Shown piece after piece: positions 54,457-62,320 of a stretch of DNA of 64,000 bases; position 1 is the stretch's first letter, and each line of letters opens with the position of its first letter. Position numbers and translations under genes: made by a program. The stretch is from G963668605 sp963793625 (GTDB lineage: Bacteria > Acidobacteriota > Terriglobia > Bryobacterales > Bryobacteraceae). Where the stretch lies: contig CAWCAT010000045.1 of the NCBI GenBank assembly GCA_963793625.1, positions 1 to 64,000 on the forward strand. The letters are read 5' to 3'. Under the pieces are notes generated by a model. The model saw only the letters and a list, made by a program, of their open reading frames with translations. It searched no databases and was not told the DNA's origin.

Positions 54457-56017
54457 ATGCGTCTTACTCGAAGAAACGCCCTGTGCGCGTTCGGCGTGCT
54501 TGCGTTCTCCATTGCTACCGTGACCGCGCAACAGCCGCAAGCTCGAATCAAGATCGATACGGAACGAACCATAGGTGAAGTCCATCCGCACGTCTTCGGC
54601 AATTTCGCGGAGCATCTGGGCCGCGTGATTTACGGAGGCATCTACGAAGAGAACAGCCCGCTTTCGGATAAGGACGGTTTTCGTAAGGACGTGCTCAAGG
54701 CCGTCGATCAACTCGGCGTCTCGATCCTGCGCTGGCCGGGCGGCAACTTCGCCTCGGGATACAACATGGCGCGACGGCATCGGTCCCAAGGATCAACGTC
54801 CGGCGCGCGGTGATCACGCCTGGGGCGGCATCGAATCGAATCGCTTCGGCACCGACGAATTTCTGAAGTATTGCGAGCGCGTCGGCACGGAGCCGTACAT
54901 CTGCATCAATGCAGGGTTAGGCACCGTCGAAGATGCACGCAACTGGGTCGAATACACGAACGAGTCACGCAAGACCTATTGGGCCGATCAGCGCCGCAAG
55001 AACGGCCGCGAGCAGCCTTACAACGTGAAGTACTGGGCTCTCGGCAATGAAATCGACGGACCCTGGCAACTCGGCCACAAGAACGCCGAAGATTATTCCA
55101 AGTTCGCGCTCGAGGCAGCCAAAGCGATGCGCCGCGTTGATCCCAAGATCAAGCTGATTGCTTCCGGGTCGAGCAATTTCGGGGCAAATGCCGATTGGAT
55201 CGGCTGGAATCGCAAGGTGCTCGAGACGCTTAAGAATGAGGCCGACTACATTTCGCTGCACACTTACATCGGCAATCGCGAAAACAACCTGGAACGCTTT
55301 CTCGGGAACGGCCAGAAGGTCGATCATTACATCGAAGTCGTTGAAGGATTGATCAAAGCGGCGCAGTCCGGGCAGGCGAATCCGCGTCCCATTTACATTG
55401 CGTACGACGAATGGAACGTCTGGTATCGCGCGCGCGGCGCGGACATGGGCAACACGCTCGAAGAGATTTACAACTACGAAGATGCGCTCGCGATGGGCAT
55501 GTTCTTCAACTCGTTTATCCGCCACGCGAACATCGTCAAGATGACGAACCTTGCGCAGCTTGTGAACGGCATCGCTCCGATTTTCACGAACAAGGAAGGC
55601 ATGTTCCTGCAGCCCATCTATTTCCCGATTGCGGAGTACGGGAAGCAGCGCGGCAACACTGCCCTAAGTCTGCTGGTGTCGTCGCCGGTCTATCGCATTG
55701 GCACAGGCGCGCCCCTTAATTATCTGGATGTCTCCAGTACTTACGATCGGAAATCAGGCTTTGTTTATGTGAACGTGCTGAATCGCAGCGAGAAGATGGA
55801 CATCACTTCGCGAATTGAAAACGTAGTAGGAAAGGTCGCGCCCGAAGTCGGGGTCTGGCAGATGAACCACTCGGATCTGAAGGCGACGCACACGTTTGGG
55901 CAGGACACGAAAGTGCGGCCCACGACAAAAACCGTAACCGCATCAATTGCCAACAACAGCTTCGCGTACACCTTCCCGAAGCACTCGCTGACAATTTTGA
56001 AACTGCAAGTGAAATAA
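54457..56017 (+). CDS. alpha-L-arabinofuranosidase (GH51), one frameshift
   Basis: The signal peptide (IATVTAQQ) and the first strand region (IGEVHPHVFGNFAEHLGRVI) lead to LRWPGGNFASGYN. At about 54770 one extra base (AAC-A-TGG) breaks the frame; in the +1 frame the enzyme continues without interruption, with acid/base Glu in WALGNEIDGPW (about 197) and nucleophile Glu in YDEWNVWYR (about 317), to TAA 56015-56017. The repaired length of about 519 residues is normal for GH51. It cleaves terminal arabinofuranose from arabinan or arabinoxylan. Follows the sialidase by 24 bp, so one operon is likely. Confidence 0.88.
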
Positions 56018-56022
56018 GTAAC

Positions 56023-56064
56023 TTAGCCGCAGATCAACGCCGATGCACGCCGATCTGCGGCTAA
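56023..56064. repeat. palindromic intergenic repeat with perfect 13-bp stem
   Basis: TTAGCCGCAGATC (56023-56035) pairs exactly with GATCTGCGGCTAA (56052-56064) around a 16-nt loop, AACGCCGATGCACGCC. This matches a type of dispersed palindrome I recall from many soil bacteria (REP-like), and it lies between two convergent genes, where it can also terminate both transcripts. Confidence 0.75.
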
Positions 56065-56069
56065 TAGTT

Positions 56070-56285
56070 CTAGAAAGCTCCGTAGCACTTACGAGTCTCG
56101 TTGCACTCGTAGTCATCCACCAGCTTCCCGTCAGGACCCACGCACGATTGCGTTTTGTGGCACCAGAATGCTCGATCATTACTGCGTGGAACCGTGGGGT
56201 CCCACGTTGTATCGATAAACAAACCCTTCCATCGCAACTCGGCGCAACGATCGTCGTCGATATTGGTCAGGCTCGTCGGTTCCAT
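56070..56285 (-). CDS. small Cys-rich protein linked to molybdenum hydroxylase operon
   Basis: 71 residues from ATG 56285, immediately after the stop of the FAD-subunit gene (56287). It has five Cys in a paired layout (DRCAEL, FWCHKTQSC, YECNETRKCYG), WDPTVPRSNDRAFWC and PDGKLVDDYEC. There is no signal peptide. I recall similar small proteins at the end of acidobacterial molybdenum-hydroxylase operons, but no name or role. The Cys pairs suggest metal binding or disulfides. Its stop is 6 bp from the palindrome at 56023-56064. Confidence 0.6.
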   Translation of the reverse strand: MEPTSLTNIDDDRCAELRWKGLFIDTTWDPTVPRSNDRAFWCHKTQSCVGPDGKLVDDYECNETRKCYGAF

Positions 56286-56286
56286 T

Positions 56287-57249
56287 TCACGCCCTCCCGC
56301 GGGCCGCTTCGAGCAATGCCCGCTTCACTGATACTGAAGCGAGACGCACCTTGTAGGCGTTTTCGCTCAGCGGCTTTGCTGTCATCACGGCAGCCTTGCC
56401 CACCGATTCCGCGATGGTCTCGTTGATGGTTTTACCCACCAGGAGTTTGGCCGCCTGCTCGGCGACAAACGGTGTCGGAGCGACATGCCCCAACACAATC
56501 ATCGCGCTCGCGATCGAATTGCCGTTCATCTTTAAGGCAACCGAAGCCGTTGCCAGAGGCCAATCGAGCGCCTCTTTTTGCCGAACTTCATAAGTCGCGT
56601 TGCGTGTGCCGGCTGCGGGAATCACGATCTCGGTCAGGATCTCGTTGGACATCAGCGCAATTTCACGCTGACCCTCCGCGGATGGAGCGACAAAGAACTT
56701 GCTCGCCTCGACCTCGCGCGGACCCTTAGCGGAAACAAGCTTTATCTTCGCTCCAAGTGCTACGAGGGCCGGACCCAGGCTCGACGCACTCACGAAATGC
56801 GCGGCGCCGTTGCTGAAGATCGCGTGAAATTCATTGCGGCCGTCAACAACTTCTTTCGCTAACAATCCATGACCATGCCGGAAATACCAGCAGCGCGGGC
56901 GTTGGCAGAGATCGCCGCCCACGGTGCCCATATTGCGAATTTGCGGACTGTGGATGCCGCGTGCAGCCTGCACCAGGGAAGGGAACTCCGTGCGCAGCAG
57001 CGCACTATCCATCACATCCTGCATCGTAGCTGTGGCGCCGATGCGGATTCCGGCGGCAGTCTTGGCAATCCCGCCGAGTTCTTTGATCCCCTTAATGTTC
57101 ACTACGCGCTTGGGCGCGTGAACTTCATCTTTCATCAGGCTGAGCAGATCCGTGCCGCCTGCCAGCACATCCGCCTCGCCCCAATTGGCGCCCAGGAGCG
57201 CTGTGGCTTCCTGAATGGTTGCCGGGCTTGCGTACTCAAAGTTATTCAT
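56287..57249 (-). CDS. molybdenum hydroxylase FAD subunit (PaoB-like)
   Basis: 320 residues, matching the CO dehydrogenase/xanthine dehydrogenase medium subunit. The FAD-binding region begins MNNFEYASPATIQEATALLG and contains LAGGTDLLSLMKDEVHAPKR and NMGTVGGDLCQRPRCWYF. The latter is the place where PaoB (YagS) holds an extra iron-sulfur cluster; here only two of its Cys are evident. The C-terminal domain ends RLASVSVKRALLEAA. It passes electrons from molybdenum through 2Fe-2S clusters to FAD. ATG 57249 overlaps the stop of the large subunit; the small Cys-rich gene follows directly. Confidence 0.9.
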   Translation of the reverse strand: MNNFEYASPATIQEATALLGANWGEADVLAGGTDLLSLMKDEVHAPKRVVNIKGIKELGGIAKTAAGIRIGATATMQDVMDSALLRTEFPSLVQAARGIHSPQIRNMGTVGGDLCQRPRCWYFRHGHGLLAKEVVDGRNEFHAIFSNGAAHFVSASSLGPALVALGAKIKLVSAKGPREVEASKFFVAPSAEGQREIALMSNEILTEIVIPAAGTRNATYEVRQKEALDWPLATASVALKMNGNSIASAMIVLGHVAPTPFVAEQAAKLLVGKTINETIAESVGKAAVMTAKPLSENAYKVRLASVSVKRALLEAARGRA

Positions 57250-59390
57250 TACGCGCTCCTCCTTTCGATGGCGTCGATTACGCGTCTCGCGGTCAACGGC
57301 ACTCGCGAAACCCGAACGCCGATCGCGTTTGCGACTGCGTTGGAAATTGCCGCCGCACCGCCGATTGCCGGAGGTTCTCCGAGTCCGATCACACCGCGTT
57401 TGTCATTCTCAGGAGTGATATCGAGATGCACTACGATTTCCCCGATATCCCCGATGCCGGCGAGTTTGTAGAACTCCATGTCGGAGTTCAGCACGTGGCC
57501 GCTCGCCTGGTCCATGATGCGCTCTTCGCTAAGCGCTGCACAGATTGACATGATGCATGCGCCGAAGATCTGGCTTTCCGCAGTCTTTGGATTAATGATC
57601 AATCCGCAATCCTGTACGGCAACCAGTTTGTTCATCTTCACGAGGCCGGTTTCGATGTCAACCGACACATCGGCCACCTGTATGCCGCCGACTCCGCCGG
57701 TGTTCAGACCTTCCTTGGCAGCTTCGCGTGGCACGTTCTCGCCCATCTCGGAAATCTTGCTGGTCCCGAGTTTCTGGCAAGCAGCCTTCCAGGCCATACT
57801 CTTGGCCGGATTGCCTTTCACGCGCACCTTGCCGTCAACCACTTCCAGCTGATCGGCCGGAACTTCGAGCGCAGGTGCGACTTTTTCGAACAGCTTCGCC
57901 AATGCGTTTACCCCAGCTTTGCGAGTCGAGGAAGAGACGCCGCCAACTGTGGTCGATCCGCCAGACCCGCCGGACTGCGGATATTTGTTGTCTCCGATTT
58001 TGACCGTCACGCCGCTCAGCGGAAGACCGAACGTCTCGGCCGCCACCATACCAATGATGGTCCGCGTGCCAGTACCCAGATCCTGACTGCCGATTTCAAT
58101 TTCGACAGATCCGTCCGGGTTGATGTTCGCGATCGCCTTGCTTGCGTGACCTGCGCCGCCCCACGTATTGATGCCGATACCGAGTCCGCGTTTGATATTT
58201 CCGGAGCCAGAGTCACCGCGCGGATGCCATAGCTTGCTCCAGTTGCTCAGTTCCGCCGCCTTTTTCAGTTGCGCGGCATACACGGGAGCACGGGCCGTCA
58301 AGGAGAGGTTCTTTGCAAACACCTCCATCGGATCCATCTTGAGCGTTGCGGCGAAATCTTCGAGTGCGCAGCATGTCAAAAATGACGCTTGCGGATGGTT
58401 CGGCGCGCGCCAGGCACGTTGCGCGCCGACATTCAGCGAGACCGACATGTGGTTCAGGCGCTTGTTAGGAATGTTCGTGAAGACGTAGGGCACTGGAGCC
58501 ATACCGCCTCCGCCGAAGCCGCCGGTCGACCACGATTCAGATTGCCATGTTGTAATCGTGCCGTCCTTTTGGCCTGCCACTTTGATTTTCGCGAAATGCG
58601 ATGGCCGCACTCCACCGATCGTTAAATCAGTGGCGCGATCAAGGAACAGCTTGACCGGACGTCCACCGCTCGCCTTCGACAACTCGGCGGCTTCCACTCC
58701 CCACTTGTCGGAAGGGAACTTGCTACCGAATCCGCCGCCCATGTAATCCATCTGTGTATGGATCTGGGTGGCCGGAATCTTGAGTCCACGCGCAAGGTCG
58801 GCGCCGATGTCTGAGAGCGACTGCGTCGAGGGCCAATACTCGAGTTGCTGGCCATTCCATGAAACTACGCATCCATGGGATTCAAGGCAGCAGTGCGTGA
58901 TTACCGGAATGCCGTATTGGCCTTCACTCACGGCACCTGCTTCTTTGAAGCCTTTATCCGGGTCGCCGGTGATCTGTTCTCCAGCCGGTTTAGCTCTGGC
59001 CCCGACCTTTGAAGGATCCTCTTCGCGCACCACGTGCGGAAGCACTTCGTACGTGACTTTGATCTTCTTCAGCGCGTCGCGTGCGATATCTTCCGACGTC
59101 GCAGCCAAGGACGCGATTTCCCAACCGGCCCATTGCACTTCGGTGCCGGCCGGAGCCATCACACGAACGGCAGTCACGCCCTTCATGCCCTGGGCCTCAC
59201 TCGTGTCGATCGCGGTGATCTTGGCGTGAGCGTGAGGAGAAGTCAAAAAGACGCCGTGGAGCAATCCGGGTGCGTTCTTGTCAGAGGGATACTTGGCGCG
59301 TCCGCTTGATTTGACGGGGCCGTCCAAGCGGCTCACCCGCTTGCCCATCACGCGGCGCTTCTCCATGTCTGGCCATTTATAGTCAGGCAT
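57249..59390 (-). CDS. molybdopterin-binding large subunit (PaoC/XdhA-like)
   Basis: 713 residues. The N-terminal domain (RVSRLDGPVKSSGRAKYPSD, GLLHGVFLTSPHAHAKITAI) precedes the two molybdenum-binding domains, with GGGFGSKFPSDKWGVEAA, RAWRAPNHPQASFLT and INTWGGAGHASKAIA. The catalytic Glu is in GVIGLGEPPAIGGAA, near residue 670. The size fits the periplasmic PaoC group rather than the longer cytoplasmic XdhB. It oxidises aldehydes or N-heterocycles. Overlaps by 8 bp with the upstream iron-sulfur gene and by 1 bp with the downstream FAD gene, so the operon is tight. Confidence 0.92.
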   Translation of the reverse strand: MPDYKWPDMEKRRVMGKRVSRLDGPVKSSGRAKYPSDKNAPGLLHGVFLTSPHAHAKITAIDTSEAQGMKGVTAVRVMAPAGTEVQWAGWEIASLAATSEDIARDALKKIKVTYEVLPHVVREEDPSKVGARAKPAGEQITGDPDKGFKEAGAVSEGQYGIPVITHCCLESHGCVVSWNGQQLEYWPSTQSLSDIGADLARGLKIPATQIHTQMDYMGGGFGSKFPSDKWGVEAAELSKASGGRPVKLFLDRATDLTIGGVRPSHFAKIKVAGQKDGTITTWQSESWSTGGFGGGGMAPVPYVFTNIPNKRLNHMSVSLNVGAQRAWRAPNHPQASFLTCCALEDFAATLKMDPMEVFAKNLSLTARAPVYAAQLKKAAELSNWSKLWHPRGDSGSGNIKRGLGIGINTWGGAGHASKAIANINPDGSVEIEIGSQDLGTGTRTIIGMVAAETFGLPLSGVTVKIGDNKYPQSGGSGGSTTVGGVSSSTRKAGVNALAKLFEKVAPALEVPADQLEVVDGKVRVKGNPAKSMAWKAACQKLGTSKISEMGENVPREAAKEGLNTGGVGGIQVADVSVDIETGLVKMNKLVAVQDCGLIINPKTAESQIFGACIMSICAALSEERIMDQASGHVLNSDMEFYKLAGIGDIGEIVVHLDITPENDKRGVIGLGEPPAIGGAAAISNAVANAIGVRVSRVPLTARRVIDAIERRSA

Positions 59391-60021
59391 TCTTTCCTCC
59401 CTTCATGGTGCGTGCTGCTTCCAGCACAGCCTGGCGAACACCCATGTAGGTGCCGCAGCGGCACAGGTTTCCGCCGAGTCCCTGATTAACCTGTTCGGCC
59501 GTCGGATTTGCGTTCTTATCGAGGAAGTTCTTGGCAGCCATCACGAAGCCCGGCGTGCAGTAACCGCATTGCTGCGCGTCGTGATTCACGAAAGCCGTCG
59601 AGACCGGGTGCAGCTTACCTGCCGCACTTAGACCTTCGATGGTTTGAATATCCTTGCCCTGTGCATCGATGGCCAGTACACTGCAGGCGTAAGCAACTTT
59701 CCCGTTGATGATCACGGTGCAGGCGCCGCACGTGCCGCGATCGCAAACGCGCTTTGCGCCGGTCATGTCCAGGTGGTCGCGGAGTGCATCCAAAAGCGTG
59801 ACGCGCGGCTCCACCTGCAGCTTCTTCGGTTTTCCGTTGATTTGCAGAGTGATCGGTACGGCTGCCGGCCCCATCACGTTCGCAGGCGCTGCCGCGGCAG
59901 TCTGCTCCAGCACTCCGCTTCCAACCGCTCCGCCGCCGATTCCGATGCCCTGGATAAATCCACGGCGAGAGAAAGCGGACTTAGGTTTGTCTTGCATGTC
60001 AGGCTTCTTAGAAGAACTCAC
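59383..60021 (-). CDS. Tat-exported 2Fe-2S subunit (PaoA-like)
   Basis: 212 residues from GTG 60021, chosen because AAAGGAG lies seven bases upstream; the frame open to 60063 adds 14 residues without a ribosome site. A Tat signal (SRRGFIQGIGIGGGAVG) is followed by the plant-type ferredoxin domain with cluster ligands CDRGTCGACTV and ACSV, then the second cluster domain QCGYCTPGF and NLCRCGTYMGVRQAV. It takes the assembled complex to the periplasm, as in PaoABC. No PaoD/XdhC-type chaperone gene is in the window. Confidence 0.92.
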   Translation of the reverse strand: MSSSKKPDMQDKPKSAFSRRGFIQGIGIGGGAVGSGVLEQTAAAAPANVMGPAAVPITLQINGKPKKLQVEPRVTLLDALRDHLDMTGAKRVCDRGTCGACTVIINGKVAYACSVLAIDAQGKDIQTIEGLSAAGKLHPVSTAFVNHDAQQCGYCTPGFVMAAKNFLDKNANPTAEQVNQGLGGNLCRCGTYMGVRQAVLEAARTMKGGKNA

Positions 60022-60143
60022 CAGACACTCCTTTCCTGCGCTAAATAGGTTTGGACATAACAATTCCGAACGTACTAAATGCTATGACTATACCAGATTG
60101 CTCATGCTGGGTAAGACTCACATTCTTGATACTATTACCCAAG

Positions 60144-61544
60144 ATGAAGCTAGCTATCTCACGCCGTGGTTTTCTGGCTGCCAGTGCCGTCGCGGCGCTG
60201 CCGGCCGCCGATGCCAAATTGATTTCCGTCAACGCGAAGCGCAAGCCAGCCGACGAGTGGACTGTATACCCCACGCGCACCGTCGCGGCATTGGAAGGCT
60301 TCCGTCCCGGAGTAAAATCTGCACCTCGAAACAAGTTTGGCGGACGGACCGATCGCAAGCTGAAGTCGACCGGGTTCTTCCATTCCGTGAAGCAGGGAGG
60401 GCGTTGGTGGTTGATCGATCCCTCAGGTTGCGCTTATATCAATGTCGGCGTGTGTTCCACTTCGCGCGGAAAGTCAAAAGCAGTGAAAGCGGCCTTCGCC
60501 GAAAAGTTCGGCTCCGATGAGAAATGGGCGACCGAAACAGCAAAGCTGCTGCGCGAGAACGGTTTCAACGGCACGGGCGGGTGGTCTGATGTCGCTCAAT
60601 TGCGCACCGCTGCGAACCGCGTGCCTTACACCGTTTCAACTAATTTCATGAGCACGTTCGGGAAGAAGTTTCACCTGACGCATCAGCAACCCGGGCACAC
60701 CGGCTATCTCGACGACGCGATTCCTGTGTTTCATCCGGAATTTGAGAAGTATTGCGACGAATACGCAAAGTCCGTGGTGGATGCCAAAGATGATCCGTTT
60801 CTGCTCGGCTATTTCTCGGATAACGAACTGCCGGCGCCGAAAAACTGGCTCGACAAGCACCTGAAGCTTGATACTACCAATGCCGCGCTGGTGCACAGCC
60901 GCAAAGCTGCTGAAGACTGGTTGCGGAAACGCAAAGGCGGCAAGCTCAACATTGCAGATATCAACGATGAAGACCGCGAAGAATTCCGCGGGTTTGTTTA
61001 CGATCGCTATCTTGCGGTCACGACCGGCGCGTTGCGAAAGTACGACCCGAATCACATGTGCCTCGGTCCACGTCTGCACGGGCAATCACTGCGCAGTCCT
61101 GCCAGTATGCGGGCGGCCGGCAAGTATCTCGATGTGATTGCCGTCAACGTGTATTGGCATTGGACCCCTGCGGCCGACATGCTGGAGATGTGGCGCAAAG
61201 AGGCGGGTAAGCCCGTGGTTGTCACAGAGTTTTACGCCAAGGGAATCGATTCAGGGTTTGCGAATACTACGGGTGCCGGGTGGCTGGTCGAAACGCAGCG
61301 TGATCGCGCGCTGTACTACCAGAACTTCCTGCTGGCCATGCTGGAATCAAAGATTTGCGTGGGCTGGCACTGGTTCAAGTACATGGACAATGACCCGGCG
61401 GACCTTTCAACGGACCCGTCGAATCGCGATTCCAACAAGGGCATCGTAACTATCAAGTACGAAGGCTACAAGCCCTTGCTGGAAGGTATGAAAGAACTCA
61501 ACGACAAAGTCTATGAAATTGTTGACTGGATGGATCGAGCCTGA
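60144..61544 (+). CDS. Tat-exported agarase-like glycoside hydrolase
   Basis: 466 residues from ATG 60144; the frame is open upstream but the Tat leader (SRRGFLAASAVAALPAADA) starts here. It is a (beta/alpha)8 enzyme: STGFFHSVKQGGRWWLIDP, KLLRENGFNGTGGWSD, then LLGYFSDNELPAP (candidate acid/base Glu) and VVVTEFYAKG (candidate nucleophile Glu), with WHWFKYMDND near the end. It resembles proteins annotated as beta-agarases (GH50/GH86 neighbourhood). Agar is improbable for a soil organism, so another galactan or arabinogalactan is likelier (inference). Divergent from the PaoA gene; overlaps the convergent KaiB gene by 34 bp. Confidence 0.82.
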   Translation: MKLAISRRGFLAASAVAALPAADAKLISVNAKRKPADEWTVYPTRTVAALEGFRPGVKSAPRNKFGGRTDRKLKSTGFFHSVKQGGRWWLIDPSGCAYINVGVCSTSRGKSKAVKAAFAEKFGSDEKWATETAKLLRENGFNGTGGWSDVAQLRTAANRVPYTVSTNFMSTFGKKFHLTHQQPGHTGYLDDAIPVFHPEFEKYCDEYAKSVVDAKDDPFLLGYFSDNELPAPKNWLDKHLKLDTTNAALVHSRKAAEDWLRKRKGGKLNIADINDEDREEFRGFVYDRYLAVTTGALRKYDPNHMCLGPRLHGQSLRSPASMRAAGKYLDVIAVNVYWHWTPAADMLEMWRKEAGKPVVVTEFYAKGIDSGFANTTGAGWLVETQRDRALYYQNFLLAMLESKICVGWHWFKYMDNDPADLSTDPSNRDSNKGIVTIKYEGYKPLLEGMKELNDKVYEIVDWMDRA

Positions 61545-61840
61545 TCACAAGGCAGGTCCAGTCCTATCAACACTCGATCGGTATGGGAAAGATCACCGAC
61601 AATCTTACGGATAGGTTCCGGGAATTCCCGAACAAGAGTTGGCAGGGCCACAATCCCGTTGCTTTTGGCCAGGTGGGGATTTCTCAGCAAATCGACCACC
61701 TCGATTTCATAACGCCCCGCGAGGTATCGCTCGCAGATGCGTTTGATATTTGCGAACGCCTGAAGCGATCTTGGAGTCTGTCCGGCCACGTAAAGCCGTA
61801 GATCCCACTTCACTGAGCGCTCGGTACCAGCCGTTACCAC
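61511..61840 (-). CDS. KaiB-domain protein
   Basis: 109 residues from GTG 61840 (GGAGG six bases upstream). The thioredoxin-like KaiB fold is complete: DLRLYVAGQTPRSLQAF, ICERYLAGRYEIEVVDLL and NGIVALPTLVREFPEPIRKI, with the conserved Leu-Tyr-Val-Ala-Gly opening and the ALPTL segment. In cyanobacteria KaiB partners KaiC in the clock; in other bacteria stand-alone KaiB proteins serve stress or unknown roles. No KaiC or histidine kinase gene lies here. It is convergent with the agarase-like gene (34-bp overlap). Confidence 0.9.
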   Translation of the reverse strand: MVTAGTERSVKWDLRLYVAGQTPRSLQAFANIKRICERYLAGRYEIEVVDLLRNPHLAKSNGIVALPTLVREFPEPIRKIVGDLSHTDRVLIGLDLPCDQARSIQSTIS

Positions 61841-61868
61841 CTTGACCTCCTCGAGCTCTCAATAATGA

Positions 61869-62285
61869 CTAGCGCCGCGCCTCAGCGATCACATCCATCA
61901 CGTCGATGATCAGGCGGGTTTTGGGATCGAGTACCACTGCGTAACCACCGTAATATCCGCGCTGGCAGCCATACGGCACTGGCGGCAGTTCGCGTTCCAC
62001 ATAGACCGGGAACGGGCGGTAATTGCTTTCCCAACCGCGCGGCAGATAACCATTACGGTAAAGCTTCTTCTGCTGTCCCGGAGGCAGCGGGCGTGCCTGA
62101 TAGTTGTTGATGATCACTACCCGGTCATTCGAGCGGAAGTGATGCTCATCTCTGTCGTAGTGCTTATTGCCTTTCCCTTTCCCGTGCTTGTTATCTGCAA
62201 CCAACATCACGGAACTGAGTACAAAAAGGAGCAAGAACGACACGATTCGGGAACTTTTTGCATGTAAAGCTGTTTTTATTGTCAT
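61869..62285 (-). CDS. RcnB-like secreted protein
   Basis: 138 residues from ATG 62285; the longer frame to 62324 adds atypical residues. The signal peptide (VSFLLLFVLSSVMLVA) is followed by a His/Lys/Asp-rich stretch (NKHGKGKGNKHYDRDEHH), suitable for metal binding, and the RcnB signature (LPPGQQKKLYRNGYLPRGW). It ends in a short strand region with LDPKTRLIIDVMDVIAEA. RcnB proteins influence nickel/cobalt homeostasis in the periplasm, though many family members have no tested role. It lies 35 bp after the hexosaminidase on the same strand. Confidence 0.75.
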   Translation of the reverse strand: MTIKTALHAKSSRIVSFLLLFVLSSVMLVADNKHGKGKGNKHYDRDEHHFRSNDRVVIINNYQARPLPPGQQKKLYRNGYLPRGWESNYRPFPVYVERELPPVPYGCQRGYYGGYAVVLDPKTRLIIDVMDVIAEARR

Positions 62286-62320
62286 CACACGACTGGAAAT
62301 GCACGTTGAGGTCCAGCATG

